The notes under the pieces were generated by a model, which worked only from the letters and a program-made list of their open reading frames with translations, was not told the origin of the DNA and ran no database searches. A stretch of 64,000 bases of DNA, taken from the NCBI GenBank assembly GCA_018242505.1, contig JAFEBU010000044.1, forward strand, positions 1 to 64,000. Direction: 5' to 3'. Below are positions 33,390 through 42,497 of the stretch, piece after piece. How positions within the stretch are numbered: the first letter of the stretch is position 1; each line of letters begins with the position of its first letter. This DNA comes from Pseudomonadota bacterium (GTDB lineage Bacteria > Pseudomonadota > Alphaproteobacteria > Reyranellales > Reyranellaceae). Both the position numbers and the translations under genes were made by a program.

Positions 33390-34208
33390 TCAGTTGCAGT
33401 GGGGTTTGGGCAACTCCTCCAGCCGCGAGATGCGATATTCGATGCCGCCGTTGTCTTCTTCGTGGGTGCCGTAGAGCTCGATACCGTTATCCAAAGTCAG
33501 GCTGCTCATTTCGAACACCGCCTGCTCGCCGTCCTTGCTGGCCGCGGCATCGAAGAAACCACCGCGGTAGTAGATGCGCGAATGGCCCTTGACCAAGCCG
33601 ACTCCCCCTTTGGGAACATGCAGGTCGGCCAAGCGCTTGGGTACCTTGCCGATTAGGACATTCACCGACTGCGGCGGCTTGGGCTTCTCGCCAAAAAAGA
33701 ACAGCGCATCGAACCCGCTGTCACCAGCTATGGCATGTTTGAGCGTCGCGCGCGTCATGGCCATGGGAAATAGCGTGCCGGCGGGCAATGCTACCGACTG
33801 TCCGTCCGGATCGCTGAAGTGCGCCTCGCCGCGACCGTCATTCCCCAGTGCCGCCTCGCCGCGAACCAGGCTGGTCTGGCGGCCGTTGGCGCTGGAGCGG
33901 TGCTCAAAGTACAACTTTCGCCCGTTGCGGCTTTCCGTCATCTGCGAGAGCTGCTCGGTCACGACTGCCCCCTTCCGACCGTCCAGTTCCAGGCGCAGGC
34001 GCTGATTCATGATATAGCCATCGCAACTGAGCTTCAGCTCGAAGGCATAGGTGCCGGCGGGATCGGCACCCGGCTTGCCGTGATCGAGCAGCGCAACGTC
34101 ATAGGCGGCGCGATGCGGCTGCAGTTCCTGGGCTTGCGAGGAACCGGCATACAAAGCGGGCCCCGTGGCAAGCAGGCAGGCGAGCAGCTTCCATCGGACA
34201 ATCAGCAT
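33390..34208 (-). CDS. Cell envelope integrity protein EipB-like (DUF1849), copy A
   Basis: 272 residues with a Sec signal peptide (LLACLLATGPALYAGSSQAQ) and the DUF1849 beta-spiral domain. The family disulfide pair is visible: Cys62 in KLSCDGYIMNQRLRLELDG and Cys271 at the end (LPKPHCN). Internal motifs are LPAGTLFPMAMTRATLKHA and LYGTHEEDNGGIEYR. In Brucella EipB is a periplasmic protein needed for envelope integrity. ATG 34208 overlaps the stop of a second family member just upstream (7 bp), so the two form a tandem, coupled operon. It converges with the ROK kinase (3-bp gap). Confidence 0.9.
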   Translation of the reverse strand: MLIVRWKLLACLLATGPALYAGSSQAQELQPHRAAYDVALLDHGKPGADPAGTYAFELKLSCDGYIMNQRLRLELDGRKGAVVTEQLSQMTESRNGRKLYFEHRSSANGRQTSLVRGEAALGNDGRGEAHFSDPDGQSVALPAGTLFPMAMTRATLKHAIAGDSGFDALFFFGEKPKPPQSVNVLIGKVPKRLADLHVPKGGVGLVKGHSRIYYRGGFFDAAASKDGEQAVFEMSSLTLDNGIELYGTHEEDNGGIEYRISRLEELPKPHCN

Positions 34209-35188
34209 TTGGGCCTCGGCAGGGCTTGGATTTGCACCAGATGGGCGTCAACGGCGAAGTCGCCGTAGTCGAGCAGCATCGAACGCGCGATCCCGTTGCC
34301 CAGAAGGTCGAGCGCCAGCTCGTACTCCGGCTGCGCGCCCTGGTCACCAGAGGCAAAGAAGGCGAAGCGAACTCCCCAGGCCGGCTGATTGCGCAGCAGG
34401 CCGGCATCGCCGCGGACAGCAGGCGTTCTGGGCTTGGCCCGCGACGGCCGGCTGATGACAGCGTTGACCTGGAAGGCACCATCGAGCCGCGCGCCGTCGA
34501 ACACCTTGTACGAAGCGGTCTTGTCACCCTCTCGCGCGTGCTTGAGGATCAAGGCGAGATGCGTGGTCGGGAACAGGGTGCCGGCCGGCAACTCAAAGCT
34601 GCGCACTTCAGGCAAGGTGAAGCTCGCCCGCCCCTTGCCGCCCAGCGAATCGAGATCGGCTCGGCCGCGCAATTCCTCCTCGACCTCGTCGTTCTGAACG
34701 TTGCGCACGCTGAACCGCAATTGCAGCCCATCCTTGGATTCGTAGCTTGTGAAACTGGAATCGGTCTCGAATTCATCGCCATCGCTGCGCAGGAACGTGA
34801 GCTTGATCCTTTGACGGATTTCCCAGCCGTCACAGGAATCGACGGTTTCGAGCACCATGTTCCCGTTGACCTCGACGATGCCACTGTTGGGCCGGGCGAT
34901 CGCAAGCTTCATCTCGTAGGTGGCGCGGTTGGGAACCAGCACGGAATCAGGTGGCAGGTCGGGAATAGGCGATGGCGCAGATTGTGGCTGTGCAGCATCG
35001 GGCCGAGCGGCCTGCGGTTGCTCATTCTGCGGCGGCTGGAGTTGCGTGGGCGGAGCCGCCGGCGGCGATTGGGGCTGCGGCGCCTGCGCGGCGAGGTTTG
35101 TCCACAAACCCAGCACAAGCAATACGCTCACGGCGGCAATCGAAACCGCAGTGTGGACGCGAGAACGGCGAAAACTATAGATGGTCAA
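34202..35188 (-). CDS. EipB-like (DUF1849) protein, copy B, with Pro/Gln-rich linker
   Basis: 328 residues. An uncleaved or cleaved N-terminal hydrophobic segment (VSIAAVSVLLVLGLWTNLAA) is followed by a Pro/Gln-rich linker (about 37-80) and a DUF1849 domain. That domain has the same landmarks as copy A: Cys119 in VDSCDGWEIRQRIKLTF, LPAGTLFPTTHLALILKHA and the terminal Cys328 in LPRPKC. The frame begins with a TTG at 35188 and I see no good Shine-Dalgarno sequence, so the exact start is uncertain. It is first in a two-gene operon with copy A. It may partner copy A in the periplasm, the linker giving reach across the peptidoglycan (inference). Confidence 0.83.
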   Translation of the reverse strand: MTIYSFRRSRVHTAVSIAAVSVLLVLGLWTNLAAQAPQPQSPPAAPPTQLQPPQNEQPQAARPDAAQPQSAPSPIPDLPPDSVLVPNRATYEMKLAIARPNSGIVEVNGNMVLETVDSCDGWEIRQRIKLTFLRSDGDEFETDSSFTSYESKDGLQLRFSVRNVQNDEVEEELRGRADLDSLGGKGRASFTLPEVRSFELPAGTLFPTTHLALILKHAREGDKTASYKVFDGARLDGAFQVNAVISRPSRAKPRTPAVRGDAGLLRNQPAWGVRFAFFASGDQGAQPEYELALDLLGNGIARSMLLDYGDFAVDAHLVQIQALPRPKC

Positions 35189-35213
35189 CGGGCAGCAGGA
35201 TGAGGGCTAGGCC

Positions 35214-35240
35214 TTGTAGCCGGGCAGACAAGCGTAATAT
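35214..35240 (+). promoter_or_regulatory. Candidate promoter of the 2-hydroxyacid dehydrogenase gene
   Basis: TTGTAG (35214-35219) and TAATAT (35235-35240) with a short 15-bp spacer, in the 115-bp divergent gap upstream of ATG 35304. The gap holds no gene. Confidence 0.35.
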
Positions 35241-35303
35241 TCATATGCTCGAATTTCCAGAATGATCGGCTGCGGCAGGGCTGCACAGGGAGGATATGTT
35301 TCC

Positions 35304-36284
35304 ATGACTACCCGCAAACCTCGTGTGCTGGCGACGCGGCATTTTCCACCCGACGTGGAGGCCCGGCTGACATCGAATTTTGACGCGGTGCTGAACCCGG
35401 AGGACCGCCTCTTCGATGGCCCGTCGCTCGCCAAGGCAAGCGACGGCTGCGACGGCATCATGTGTGCAGCCGGTGACCCCTTGAATGCCGAAACCATTGC
35501 CGCACTCCCCGCCTCGGTACGGATGATCGCCACCTTCTCGGTGGGCTACGAGCATGTCGATGTCGGGGCGGCCGCCCGGCGCAAGATCCTCGTCAGCAAT
35601 ACGCCAGACGTCCTCACCGATGCCACGGCCGACATTGCCATGCTGTGTCTTCTAGGCGCCGCACGGCGAGCTCACGAAGGGGCGGCGATGCTGCGGACGC
35701 ATCAATGGGTGGGCTGGAGCCCAACCCAACTCATGGGCGTACATGTCACCGGCAAGCGACTGGGTATCCTGGGCATGGGTCGTATCGGCCAGGCGATGGC
35801 CGACCGCGCGCGCGCCTTCCGCATGACCATTCACTACAGCAATCGCAACCGGCTACCTCACGACCTGGAAAAAGGCGCCATCTTCCATGCCGACCCCGAG
35901 GCCATGCTGCCGCATTGCGACTTTCTGTCGATCAACGCGCCGATGACGTCGACGACCCGCAAGTGGGTGAATGCGGAACGCATTGCGCGTTTGCCCAAAG
36001 GGGCAGTCGTGGTCAATACGGCAAGAGGCGGCGTGGTCGATGACGATGCGCTGATTGCGGCGCTCAAGAGCGGACACCTCGCTTCGGCCGGTATCGACGT
36101 GTTCGACGGCGAGCCCAAGATCCATCAGGGCTATTACGGCCTCGAGAACGCGTTCCTGCTGCCCCACATGGGATCTGCCACGGTCGAGACGCGTAACGCC
36201 ATGGGCTTCAAGGCTCTCGACAATCTCGAAGCCTACTTGCTCAAGGAACAATCACCGCCTGACCTGGTGCGCGCTTCTTCTTGA
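35304..36284 (+). CDS. D-2-hydroxyacid dehydrogenase (glyoxylate/hydroxypyruvate reductase type)
   Basis: 326-residue NAD(P)-dependent enzyme reducing a 2-keto acid. The Rossmann motif LGILGMGRIGQAMADRA (GxGxxG), catalytic Arg in NTARGGVVDD, Glu in GIDVFDGEP and His in LLPHMGSATVETR are all in place. RKPRVLATRHFPPDVE at the N-terminus is typical of the GRHPR/gluconate-reductase subgroup. ATG 35304 was chosen over an upstream start because GGGAGG (35288-35293) lies 10 nt before it. The 3' end overlaps the convergent lipoprotein gene by 44 bp. Confidence 0.93.
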   Translation: MTTRKPRVLATRHFPPDVEARLTSNFDAVLNPEDRLFDGPSLAKASDGCDGIMCAAGDPLNAETIAALPASVRMIATFSVGYEHVDVGAAARRKILVSNTPDVLTDATADIAMLCLLGAARRAHEGAAMLRTHQWVGWSPTQLMGVHVTGKRLGILGMGRIGQAMADRARAFRMTIHYSNRNRLPHDLEKGAIFHADPEAMLPHCDFLSINAPMTSTTRKWVNAERIARLPKGAVVVNTARGGVVDDDALIAALKSGHLASAGIDVFDGEPKIHQGYYGLENAFLLPHMGSATVETRNAMGFKALDNLEAYLLKEQSPPDLVRASS

Positions 36285-36807
36285 AAGGTTTCCGTTTGGC
36301 CATCGCAGCATGCTTGACGGCCGGCTTCTCCGTTACCGCAGTCGCCAGAGGAAGCGCCACGGCCTGGGCCGCCGGCATCAGGTTCGTTGGCGCGACGGCT
36401 GGTCCTGAGGGTGGCAAGACCTCCGCCTTCGGAGCGGCGGCGTAGGCTTCCGTATCCCAGCTTGTCGGCGGCGCATCGGCCGCTGCGTGGGCCGGTGGCA
36501 GGTATTCGGTGCCGCCCTCTCCTTCCTGCCGGAACGGCTCGTCGTAATTGACGTCGTAAGGATCGTGGTCGCCGTCACGGGGGCGACAGAACTTCTGGTT
36601 GCTGAAGACCCGCCACAGTGCACAATCCTTCTTCGTGACCATGGAGGCAAAATGATCGGTCGCCGTCTTGTTGGTCTCGGCGAGCGAGACCCCGTCGGCA
36701 CCGTAACTTGCCGCTGTGAGCGCCAGCGGCGCTCCGCAGGCCCCCGTCAGCAACGGCAGCCCCAACACAACCGGCAGGGCAAGCAAATTGAGCCGAACAA
36801 AGCTCAT
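36241..36807 (-). CDS. Putative lipoprotein with Lys-rich tail, function unknown
   Basis: 188 residues. The hydrophobic leader ends in a lipobox (LLTGAC), so the protein is probably lipid-anchored. The mature part has a conserved-looking pair of Cys, KDCALWRVFSNQKFCR (about 60-75), resembling a motif in other alphaproteobacterial hypothetical lipoproteins. A Pro/Ala-rich region and a strongly basic end (AKRKPFKKKRAPG) follow. The frame can be read from a TTG at 36822, but ATG 36807 with AAGGAAG just upstream is the better start. It is preceded by a conspicuous AT-rich segment. Convergent overlap of 44 bp with the dehydrogenase. Confidence 0.72.
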   Translation of the reverse strand: MSFVRLNLLALPVVLGLPLLTGACGAPLALTAASYGADGVSLAETNKTATDHFASMVTKKDCALWRVFSNQKFCRPRDGDHDPYDVNYDEPFRQEGEGGTEYLPPAHAAADAPPTSWDTEAYAAAPKAEVLPPSGPAVAPTNLMPAAQAVALPLATAVTEKPAVKHAAMAKRKPFKKKRAPGQAVIVP

Positions 36808-36830
36808 GAACTTCCTTAACAAACCACTAT

Positions 36831-36847
36831 AATATACTGAATATATT
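36831..36847. repeat. AT-rich inverted repeat AATATA-N5-TATATT upstream of the lipoprotein gene
   Basis: Arms 36831-36836 and 36842-36847, inside an AT-only-looking tract (about 36826-36858) that contrasts with the GC-rich surroundings. It lies 24 bp upstream of the lipoprotein ATG (minus strand), where TATTAT/TATAGT could be the -10 box, and 25 bp below the permease stop. Promoter or nucleoid-protein site suspected. Confidence 0.45.
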
Positions 36848-36872
36848 AAATTTTATATCTCCGGTCAAACCG

Positions 36873-37904
36873 TCAACCAGTTCGTTCGTTCTCTCGCACG
36901 GCTTGCACATAGACATTGATGATCAGGGCACCGAGCAGGATCAGGCCACGGATCAGGATCTTGAGGAAGCTGTCGATCTCGACATGGTCGAGACCGTTGT
37001 TGAGCACGCCCAGGATCAGAAGGCCGATGATGGTGTTGCCTATGCCGCCGCGGCCGCCGAACAGGCTGGTGCCGCCAACGACCACCGCGGCGATGGCATC
37101 GAGCAGATAACCGTCGAACTCGTTCTGCTGGGCGCTGCCGAAATGCGCTACGCCCAGCATGCCGGCAACGCCGGAGCAGACAGCCGAAATCACCATGACT
37201 GCGCTCAACACCAACTTCACGTTCACGCCCGAATATTCGGCCGCCTCGCGATTGCCTCCCACCATGTAGACATAACGGCCGAACCGCGTGTAGGTCAGCA
37301 CGACGTGGCCGACGATCAGAAAGACGGCCAGCACAATGATGATCCAGGGGATTCCGCCGATCGACCCCGCCCCCATCGTCGCCACGAAGTTGGGAACGGC
37401 GTAGGCGATCTGCCCGCGCACCAAGAGGGCACAGATGCCCGCCCCGATCTGCATCATGGCAAGCGTCATGATGAACGACGGAATGCCGATCACGGTCAGG
37501 CCGACCGCGTTGACGAGGCCGAGGAAAGCGCAGGAAAGAAGCGCGAGCACGATGGCCGCCACGGCCGGCAGCGGGACATTGGCGATGTTCACATAGGATT
37601 CCTGGAGCGTGAAATAGGCCACGACGATGCCCGTCGCATTGGCGATCGCTGCCACGGAAAGATCGATCTCCGCGCACAGGATCACGAAGGTGAGCCCGAC
37701 CGCGATCACGCCCGCGACCGAGATCTGCGTCAGGATGTTGGCGGCGTTGTCGAGCGTGGCGAAGGACGGGCTTGCCATGCCGAAGAAGACCAGCAGGACG
37801 ATCAGGGTCGCGAATGGTGCGATGTTGCGCATCTGGCTGCGCAAGAACGCGCCCAGCCGCGAACCGGACGGTGGCTCTGCCTTGACGCCGGACGACGTCG
37901 TCAT
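36873..37904 (-). CDS. Ribose-type sugar ABC transporter permease
   Basis: 343-residue permease of the RbsC/BPD_transp_2 family with about nine to ten helices. The EAA-like segment is GGNREAAEYSGVNVK, and AVVVGGTSLFGGRGGIGNTIIG is the family signature near the end. It forms the channel of an importer together with the ATPase upstream (13-bp gap). A good GAGG-type ribosome-binding site lies before ATG 37904. Last gene of a three-gene operon: binding protein, ATPase, permease. Substrate is a monosaccharide or a related small polyol, not definable from sequence. Confidence 0.95.
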   Translation of the reverse strand: MTTSSGVKAEPPSGSRLGAFLRSQMRNIAPFATLIVLLVFFGMASPSFATLDNAANILTQISVAGVIAVGLTFVILCAEIDLSVAAIANATGIVVAYFTLQESYVNIANVPLPAVAAIVLALLSCAFLGLVNAVGLTVIGIPSFIMTLAMMQIGAGICALLVRGQIAYAVPNFVATMGAGSIGGIPWIIIVLAVFLIVGHVVLTYTRFGRYVYMVGGNREAAEYSGVNVKLVLSAVMVISAVCSGVAGMLGVAHFGSAQQNEFDGYLLDAIAAVVVGGTSLFGGRGGIGNTIIGLLILGVLNNGLDHVEIDSFLKILIRGLILLGALIINVYVQAVRENERTG

Positions 37905-37917
37905 GCCCTGTCCTCCC

Positions 37918-39438
37918 TCATGCGGCTTCCAGCAGCCGGTCCTTGCTGACCGTCTCGCCAGCGAACTCGCAAACGATCATTCCCTTCTTCATCACCACGA
38001 TGCGGTCCGCAAGCGACAAGACCGTTTCGGGTTCGGTCGACATCACGACGATGCCCAGTCCCTTCTCGCGCAGACCGCGAACGATCCTGACGACATCCTC
38101 TTTGGCCCCGACATCCATGCCCCGCGTGGGCTCGCTCAGCACCAGCACCTTCGGCGGCCAGGTCAACCACTTCGCCAGGGCTACCTTCTGCTGATTGCCA
38201 CCGGACAGGCTCTGCAGCAGGGTTTCGACCCGGGGTGGTCGAATGGACAGCGATTCGGCATGGCGGCGGGCGACGTTCCGCTCCACCGCGGGCTTCAGCC
38301 ACACCCGGGAGATGCGGCCCAGGATGCTGATCGACATGTTCTTGTAAACCGGCTCGCCGTAGAACAGCATGGCGCGGCGGCTCTCTGGGACGAAAGCAAC
38401 GCCGGCACGCCGCGCATCGGCGGTGTTGCGCAGGCGCAGGACTTTGCCCTCCATCTCCAGGTGGCCGGCGGTCGGCCGCACCTTCCCGAACATCGCACGC
38501 GCGAGTTCGATCTGACCGCATCCCATGAAGCCGTAAACACCCAACACCTCTCCCGCCCGGACATCGAGCGAGACGTCGGCAAAAGCGCGTTCCACCCCGA
38601 GATTGCGCAATGCGAGCACGACCGGCGCGGCAGGCTTGCTGTCCAGGGCAACGGCTCGGGTATAGCTCCCCTCGAGATCCTCATGGCCCCGGCCAATCAT
38701 GCGTTCGATAACCCAGCCTTTGTCGATGCCAGCGGCCGCTTCGGTGACAATGCGCCGACCATTGCGGAAAATGGTCACCGTGTCGGAAATCGCGAGGATG
38801 TCGTCGAGGAAATGTGAGATGAAGACGATGCTGCGGCCCGAGGCCCGAACGGCGCGCAGCACCTCGAACAGGCGATGCACTTCCGGCGGCGACAGCGCCG
38901 ACGTCGGTTCGTCGAGGATGACGATGCGTGCGCCCGAGAAAAGCACACGGGCAAGTTCGATCAATTGCTGCAGGCCGATCGCCAGGGACCCCATGCGGGC
39001 GCGGGGATCGACGTCGATGCCGAGGCTCGCAAGATGCTCGCGCGCACCACTGAACATGGTACGCCAGTCGATCATCCCGCGCTTCGTCGGCTGCTGTCCA
39101 AGGTAGACATTCTCCGCAACCGTCAGGTCGGGAATGATGCTGAGTTCCTGATGCACCATGCCGATGCCGGCCCCAAGCGCATCGCGCGCGGAGCGGAAGT
39201 GCACGTCCTGCCCCTCGATCGTCATGCGCCCCTGATACTGCGTGTGCACGCCGGCGATGATCTTCATCAGCGTCGACTTGCCGGCACCATTCTCTCCAAC
39301 CAGGCCGTGGATCTCGCCAGGCCGCAGCGTGAAGTCGACGTCGCGCAAGGCCACGACGCCGCCGAACGACTTGGAGATGCCTTGCATGACCAGCCGCGCC
39401 GGAGCCTGTTCCGACACGGCCACCGACTCGACAGGCAT
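37918..39438 (-). CDS. Ribose-type sugar ABC transporter ATP-binding protein
   Basis: 506-residue double ATPase of the RbsA/MglA type. The first cassette has Walker [17 protein letters not shown], signature LAIGLQQLIELARVL and Walker B ARIVILDEPTSAL. The second has the shortened nucleotide loop GFMGCGQIELARAMFG and the signature SLSGGNQQKVALAKWL. The asymmetry, with a degenerate second Walker A, is normal for this family. It drives import through the downstream permease. ATG 39438 lies 4 bp after the binding-protein stop. Confidence 0.95.
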   Translation of the reverse strand: MPVESVAVSEQAPARLVMQGISKSFGGVVALRDVDFTLRPGEIHGLVGENGAGKSTLMKIIAGVHTQYQGRMTIEGQDVHFRSARDALGAGIGMVHQELSIIPDLTVAENVYLGQQPTKRGMIDWRTMFSGAREHLASLGIDVDPRARMGSLAIGLQQLIELARVLFSGARIVILDEPTSALSPPEVHRLFEVLRAVRASGRSIVFISHFLDDILAISDTVTIFRNGRRIVTEAAAGIDKGWVIERMIGRGHEDLEGSYTRAVALDSKPAAPVVLALRNLGVERAFADVSLDVRAGEVLGVYGFMGCGQIELARAMFGKVRPTAGHLEMEGKVLRLRNTADARRAGVAFVPESRRAMLFYGEPVYKNMSISILGRISRVWLKPAVERNVARRHAESLSIRPPRVETLLQSLSGGNQQKVALAKWLTWPPKVLVLSEPTRGMDVGAKEDVVRIVRGLREKGLGIVVMSTEPETVLSLADRIVVMKKGMIVCEFAGETVSKDRLLEAA

Positions 39439-39442
39439 GGGA

Positions 39443-40462
39443 TCAGATCAGGAAATGATCTTCCATCCACAGCATGCCGGGCGCATTCGCTTTGGTGACC
39501 ACCGGGCCGTCAGCGATGATGTTCTTGGGAATGCCGGGGCCGGTCTTCTCGCCCGCCGTCACAGCCGCGACGCCGGCGATGATGGCGCCACCATGGATGC
39601 GGCACGACGGATTGCGCACGGTCGCGAACATGCGGCCGTCGGCCACTGCGTTGATCGCAGGCGGCATGGCATCAACGCCGCCGATCAGGATGTTGGTGCG
39701 ATTGTGCGCCTTCATCACGTTGTAGGCCGCCAACGCCATGTCGTCGTTATGGAAGAACGCGGCGTCGATCTGCGGATACTTGGTGAGATAGGTCTCCCAC
39801 AGCCGCGCGGTCTTTGTCACGTCCCAGTCGGCCGGCTGGGTGTCAAGCACCTTGATGCCGGGGTTCTGCTTCACCACCGCCTCGAAGCCCTTGGCTCTTC
39901 CCTGCGCACCGGTATGGCCCAGCGCCCCCTGGGTCATGATCATGTTGCCCTTGCCGCCGAGCTTGGCGACCAGCGCCTGCGTCACGGATGCGCCCATGAA
40001 CTCGTTGTCGGGCGCAAGGAAGGCGTGAACGTTGATCTTGTCCAACGGTGCGATCAGCGTGTCCATATCGATCACCGGGATGCCGGCGTCGATCATCTTT
40101 TGCACCGGCTGAGTGAGCGTGCCGATGCCGAACGCCTGGATGGCGACAAAATCCCATTTCTGCGAAGCCATGTTGTCGATCGCCGCGCGCTGCTTCACGG
40201 CATCAAGCTGGCCGTCGAACCACGTCACCTCGACATTGAAGAGCTTGCCCCAATATTCGGCCGCCGATTTTCCCTGGGCGCACCAGGTCGCCTGCAGGCC
40301 GGCATTGGAAAAGGCCGCTTTCAAGGGCTTCTCGGAGCGGCCCGCCGCGATGCCGGCCGCCATTGCCGGACTGATTCCGAAGACACCGAGCGCCGCCGCC
40401 GCGCCGCCCACCGAGGCGACACTCAGAAAATCGCGCCGGCCCTTGTTCACTGCGTCCGTCAT
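39443..40462 (-). CDS. Sugar ABC transporter substrate-binding protein, Tat-exported
   Basis: 339-residue periplasmic binding protein of the ribose/galactose family (peripla_BP_4). The leader contains a twin-arginine motif, GRRDFLSVASVGGAAAALG, so it is likely exported folded by Tat. The mature lobes carry WDFVAIQAFGIGTLTQPV and DAAFFHNDDMALAAYNVM, typical of the RbsB fold. ATG 40462 has a strong AAGGAGG five nt upstream, the strongest ribosome-binding site of the operon, as expected for the most abundant component. First gene of the importer operon. No regulator is adjacent. Confidence 0.93.
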   Translation of the reverse strand: MTDAVNKGRRDFLSVASVGGAAAALGVFGISPAMAAGIAAGRSEKPLKAAFSNAGLQATWCAQGKSAAEYWGKLFNVEVTWFDGQLDAVKQRAAIDNMASQKWDFVAIQAFGIGTLTQPVQKMIDAGIPVIDMDTLIAPLDKINVHAFLAPDNEFMGASVTQALVAKLGGKGNMIMTQGALGHTGAQGRAKGFEAVVKQNPGIKVLDTQPADWDVTKTARLWETYLTKYPQIDAAFFHNDDMALAAYNVMKAHNRTNILIGGVDAMPPAINAVADGRMFATVRNPSCRIHGGAIIAGVAAVTAGEKTGPGIPKNIIADGPVVTKANAPGMLWMEDHFLI

Positions 40463-40524
40463 CGCTTCCTCCTTGGTCAGCCGGATCGTGCGCCGGCGTT
40501 CGACAAAGTCTGGCAGCGAGAATG

Positions 40525-40545
40525 AAAGGCGGCAAGCACGCCGCC
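40525..40545 (-). terminator. Candidate terminator downstream of aspS
   Basis: On the minus strand GGCGGC (40545-40540), loop GTGCTT, GCCGCC (40533-40528), then TTT followed by CATTCT. The stem is stable but the T-tract short. It separates aspS from the importer operon. Confidence 0.45.
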
Positions 40546-40565
40546 CTTCCTTGCGATGGCGTCAG

Positions 40566-42371
40566 CTATTCTCTTTTCGGTTGCGGCAGCTTCAATGCAA
40601 TGTGCAGTTCGCGCAGCTTCTCCGCCGGCACCTCGGTCGGCGCCTCCATCATCAGGTCCACGGCCTGCTGGTTCATCGGGAAGGTGATCACTTCGCGAAT
40701 GTTGGGCTCGTCGGCCAGCAGCATGACGATACGGTCTACCCCCGGGGCCGCACCTCCATGCGGCGGCGCGCCGTATTTGAAGGCGTTCAACATGCCGCCG
40801 AAGCGATGCTCCACCTCCTCGCGGCTGTAGCCCGCGATCCCGAAGGCCTTGTACATGATGTCGGGCCTGTGGTTGCGAATCGCACCCGAGCAAAGCTCGA
40901 TGCCGTTGCAGACGATGTCGTACTGCCACGCCTTGATGGTGAGCGGATCCTGTGTCTCCAGCGCCTCCAGCCCGCCCTGGGGCATCGAGAACGGGTTATG
41001 GCTGAAGTCGATCTTCTTCAGCTTGTCGTCGTACTCGAACATCGGGAAGTCGACAATCCAGCAGAACCGGAACTCGTCCTCTGCGATCACCCCCAGTTCC
41101 TGGGCCACCTTGGTGCGGGCCTGCCCCGCGAATTTCCAGGCCGCCTCCGGCTGATCGGCGACGAAGAACACCGCATCGCCGTCTTCTGCGCCGGTCAATG
41201 CCCTGAGGCGCGCCAGCCGTTCGCCCGCCACGAACTTCGCGATTGGCCCTTTGCCCGTGCCGCCCTCGATAACGACGTAGCCGAGACCAGGCTTGCCCTC
41301 GCCCTGCGCCCAGCTGTTGAGCTTGTCGAAGAAGCTGCGCGGCTGGCCGGCGGCGTTGGGCGCACGGATAGCGCGCACCACGCCGCCCTTCGCGACAATG
41401 CCGGCAAAGACCTTGAAGTCGGAGCCGGCGAAGACCTCTCCCACATCGAAGATCCTGAGTGGATTGCGCAGGTCCGGCTTATCGGTACCGTAACTCAGGA
41501 GCGCCTCGGCATAGGGGATGCGCGGGAATGGGAACGGCGTGACCTTGCGCGGCGCCTCGCGGTTGAATGACGCGAATTCCTGGAAAACGCCGCCCAGCAC
41601 CGGCTCGATCGCGGCGAAAACATCCTCTTGGGTGACGAAGCTCATCTCGAAGTCGAGCTGGTAGAACTCGCCCGGCGCACGGTCGGCGCGGGCATCCTCG
41701 TCGCGGAAGCAGGGCGCGATCTGGAAGTAGCGGTCGAAGCCCGATACCATCAGGAGCTGCTTGAACATCTGCGGCGCCTGGGGCAGCGCATAGAACTTGC
41801 CGGGATGCAGGCGGCTCGGCACGAGGTAGGACCGCGCACCTTCGGGACTGTCGGCAGTCAGGATCGGTGTCTGGAACTCGGTGAACCCCTGCTCGATCAT
41901 GCGCCGCCGCAGGCTCGCGATCACCTGGCTGCGGAGCATGATATTGCGATGCAGCTTGTCCTTGCGCAGATCGAGGAAGCGGTATTTGAGCCGCAGCTCC
42001 TCCGGTGTCGTGTCATTTTCCTGGTAGACCGGAATGGGCAGCGGCTCGGCCATCGACTGGATGGTCATCTCCTGGGCGTCGAGCTCGACTTCGCCGGTTG
42101 CAAGACGCTGGTTTACCGTCGCCTTGTCCCGAGCCACGACCCTGCCGTTCACGGTGATCACGCTCTCGTTACGGACAGCCTCGGCAGTCTTGAAGACCGG
42201 GCTCGCCGCATCGACCACGACTTGGGTCACGCCGTAGTGGTCGCGCAGGTCGATGAACAGGAGGTGGCCATGGTCGCGTTTCCGCTGGACCCACCCGGAC
42301 AGGCGGGCCGTCTGGCCGACATGCTCCGGCCTCAGCTGGCCGCAAGTGTGGGTTCGGTAAGGGGAAGACAT
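40566..42371 (-). CDS. aspS: Aspartyl-tRNA synthetase, predicted non-discriminating
   Basis: 601-residue class II synthetase of the bacterial type, with an OB-fold anticodon domain, a catalytic core (motif 2 [19 protein letters not shown]; motif 3 [14 protein letters not shown]) and the GAD insertion. In the OB fold the segment [15 protein letters not shown] has His34 where discriminating enzymes such as E. coli AspRS have Leu. His at this place marks non-discriminating AspRS, which charges both tRNA(Asp) and tRNA(Asn). This fits gatCA in the same window. ATG 42371 gives the family start [11 protein letters not shown]; the frame continues upstream to 42425 without conserved sequence. Divergent from rnd. 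Confidence 0.96.
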   Translation of the reverse strand: MSSPYRTHTCGQLRPEHVGQTARLSGWVQRKRDHGHLLFIDLRDHYGVTQVVVDAASPVFKTAEAVRNESVITVNGRVVARDKATVNQRLATGEVELDAQEMTIQSMAEPLPIPVYQENDTTPEELRLKYRFLDLRKDKLHRNIMLRSQVIASLRRRMIEQGFTEFQTPILTADSPEGARSYLVPSRLHPGKFYALPQAPQMFKQLLMVSGFDRYFQIAPCFRDEDARADRAPGEFYQLDFEMSFVTQEDVFAAIEPVLGGVFQEFASFNREAPRKVTPFPFPRIPYAEALLSYGTDKPDLRNPLRIFDVGEVFAGSDFKVFAGIVAKGGVVRAIRAPNAAGQPRSFFDKLNSWAQGEGKPGLGYVVIEGGTGKGPIAKFVAGERLARLRALTGAEDGDAVFFVADQPEAAWKFAGQARTKVAQELGVIAEDEFRFCWIVDFPMFEYDDKLKKIDFSHNPFSMPQGGLEALETQDPLTIKAWQYDIVCNGIELCSGAIRNHRPDIMYKAFGIAGYSREEVEHRFGGMLNAFKYGAPPHGGAAPGVDRIVMLLADEPNIREVITFPMNQQAVDLMMEAPTEVPAEKLRELHIALKLPQPKRE

Positions 42372-42459
42372 TACGCAGTTTCCGGGCTTTATCGGGCCGG
42401 CAAGAGGCACGGATCGAGCCGTCAAGTCAAGCGATCGGCCCTTTCCGTGAGCGGCAACT

Positions 42460-42488
42460 TTGCCCCGGCGGGCATCGAGGTTTATAGA
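42460..42488 (+). promoter_or_regulatory. Promoter of rnd, suggesting a leaderless transcript
   Basis: TTGCCC (42460-42465), 17-bp spacer, TATAGA (42483-42488). Transcription would begin about 42494-42496, two to four bases before ATG 42498, and no Shine-Dalgarno sequence fits. Good box quality and spacing; the leaderless reading is inference. Confidence 0.6.
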
Positions 42489-42497
42489 TCGTGCTTA

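Noticed and set aside
36241..36284. Frameshifted fusion of the 2-hydroxyacid dehydrogenase and lipoprotein genes
   Set aside because: They are on opposite strands and both complete; this is a simple 3'-3' overlap.
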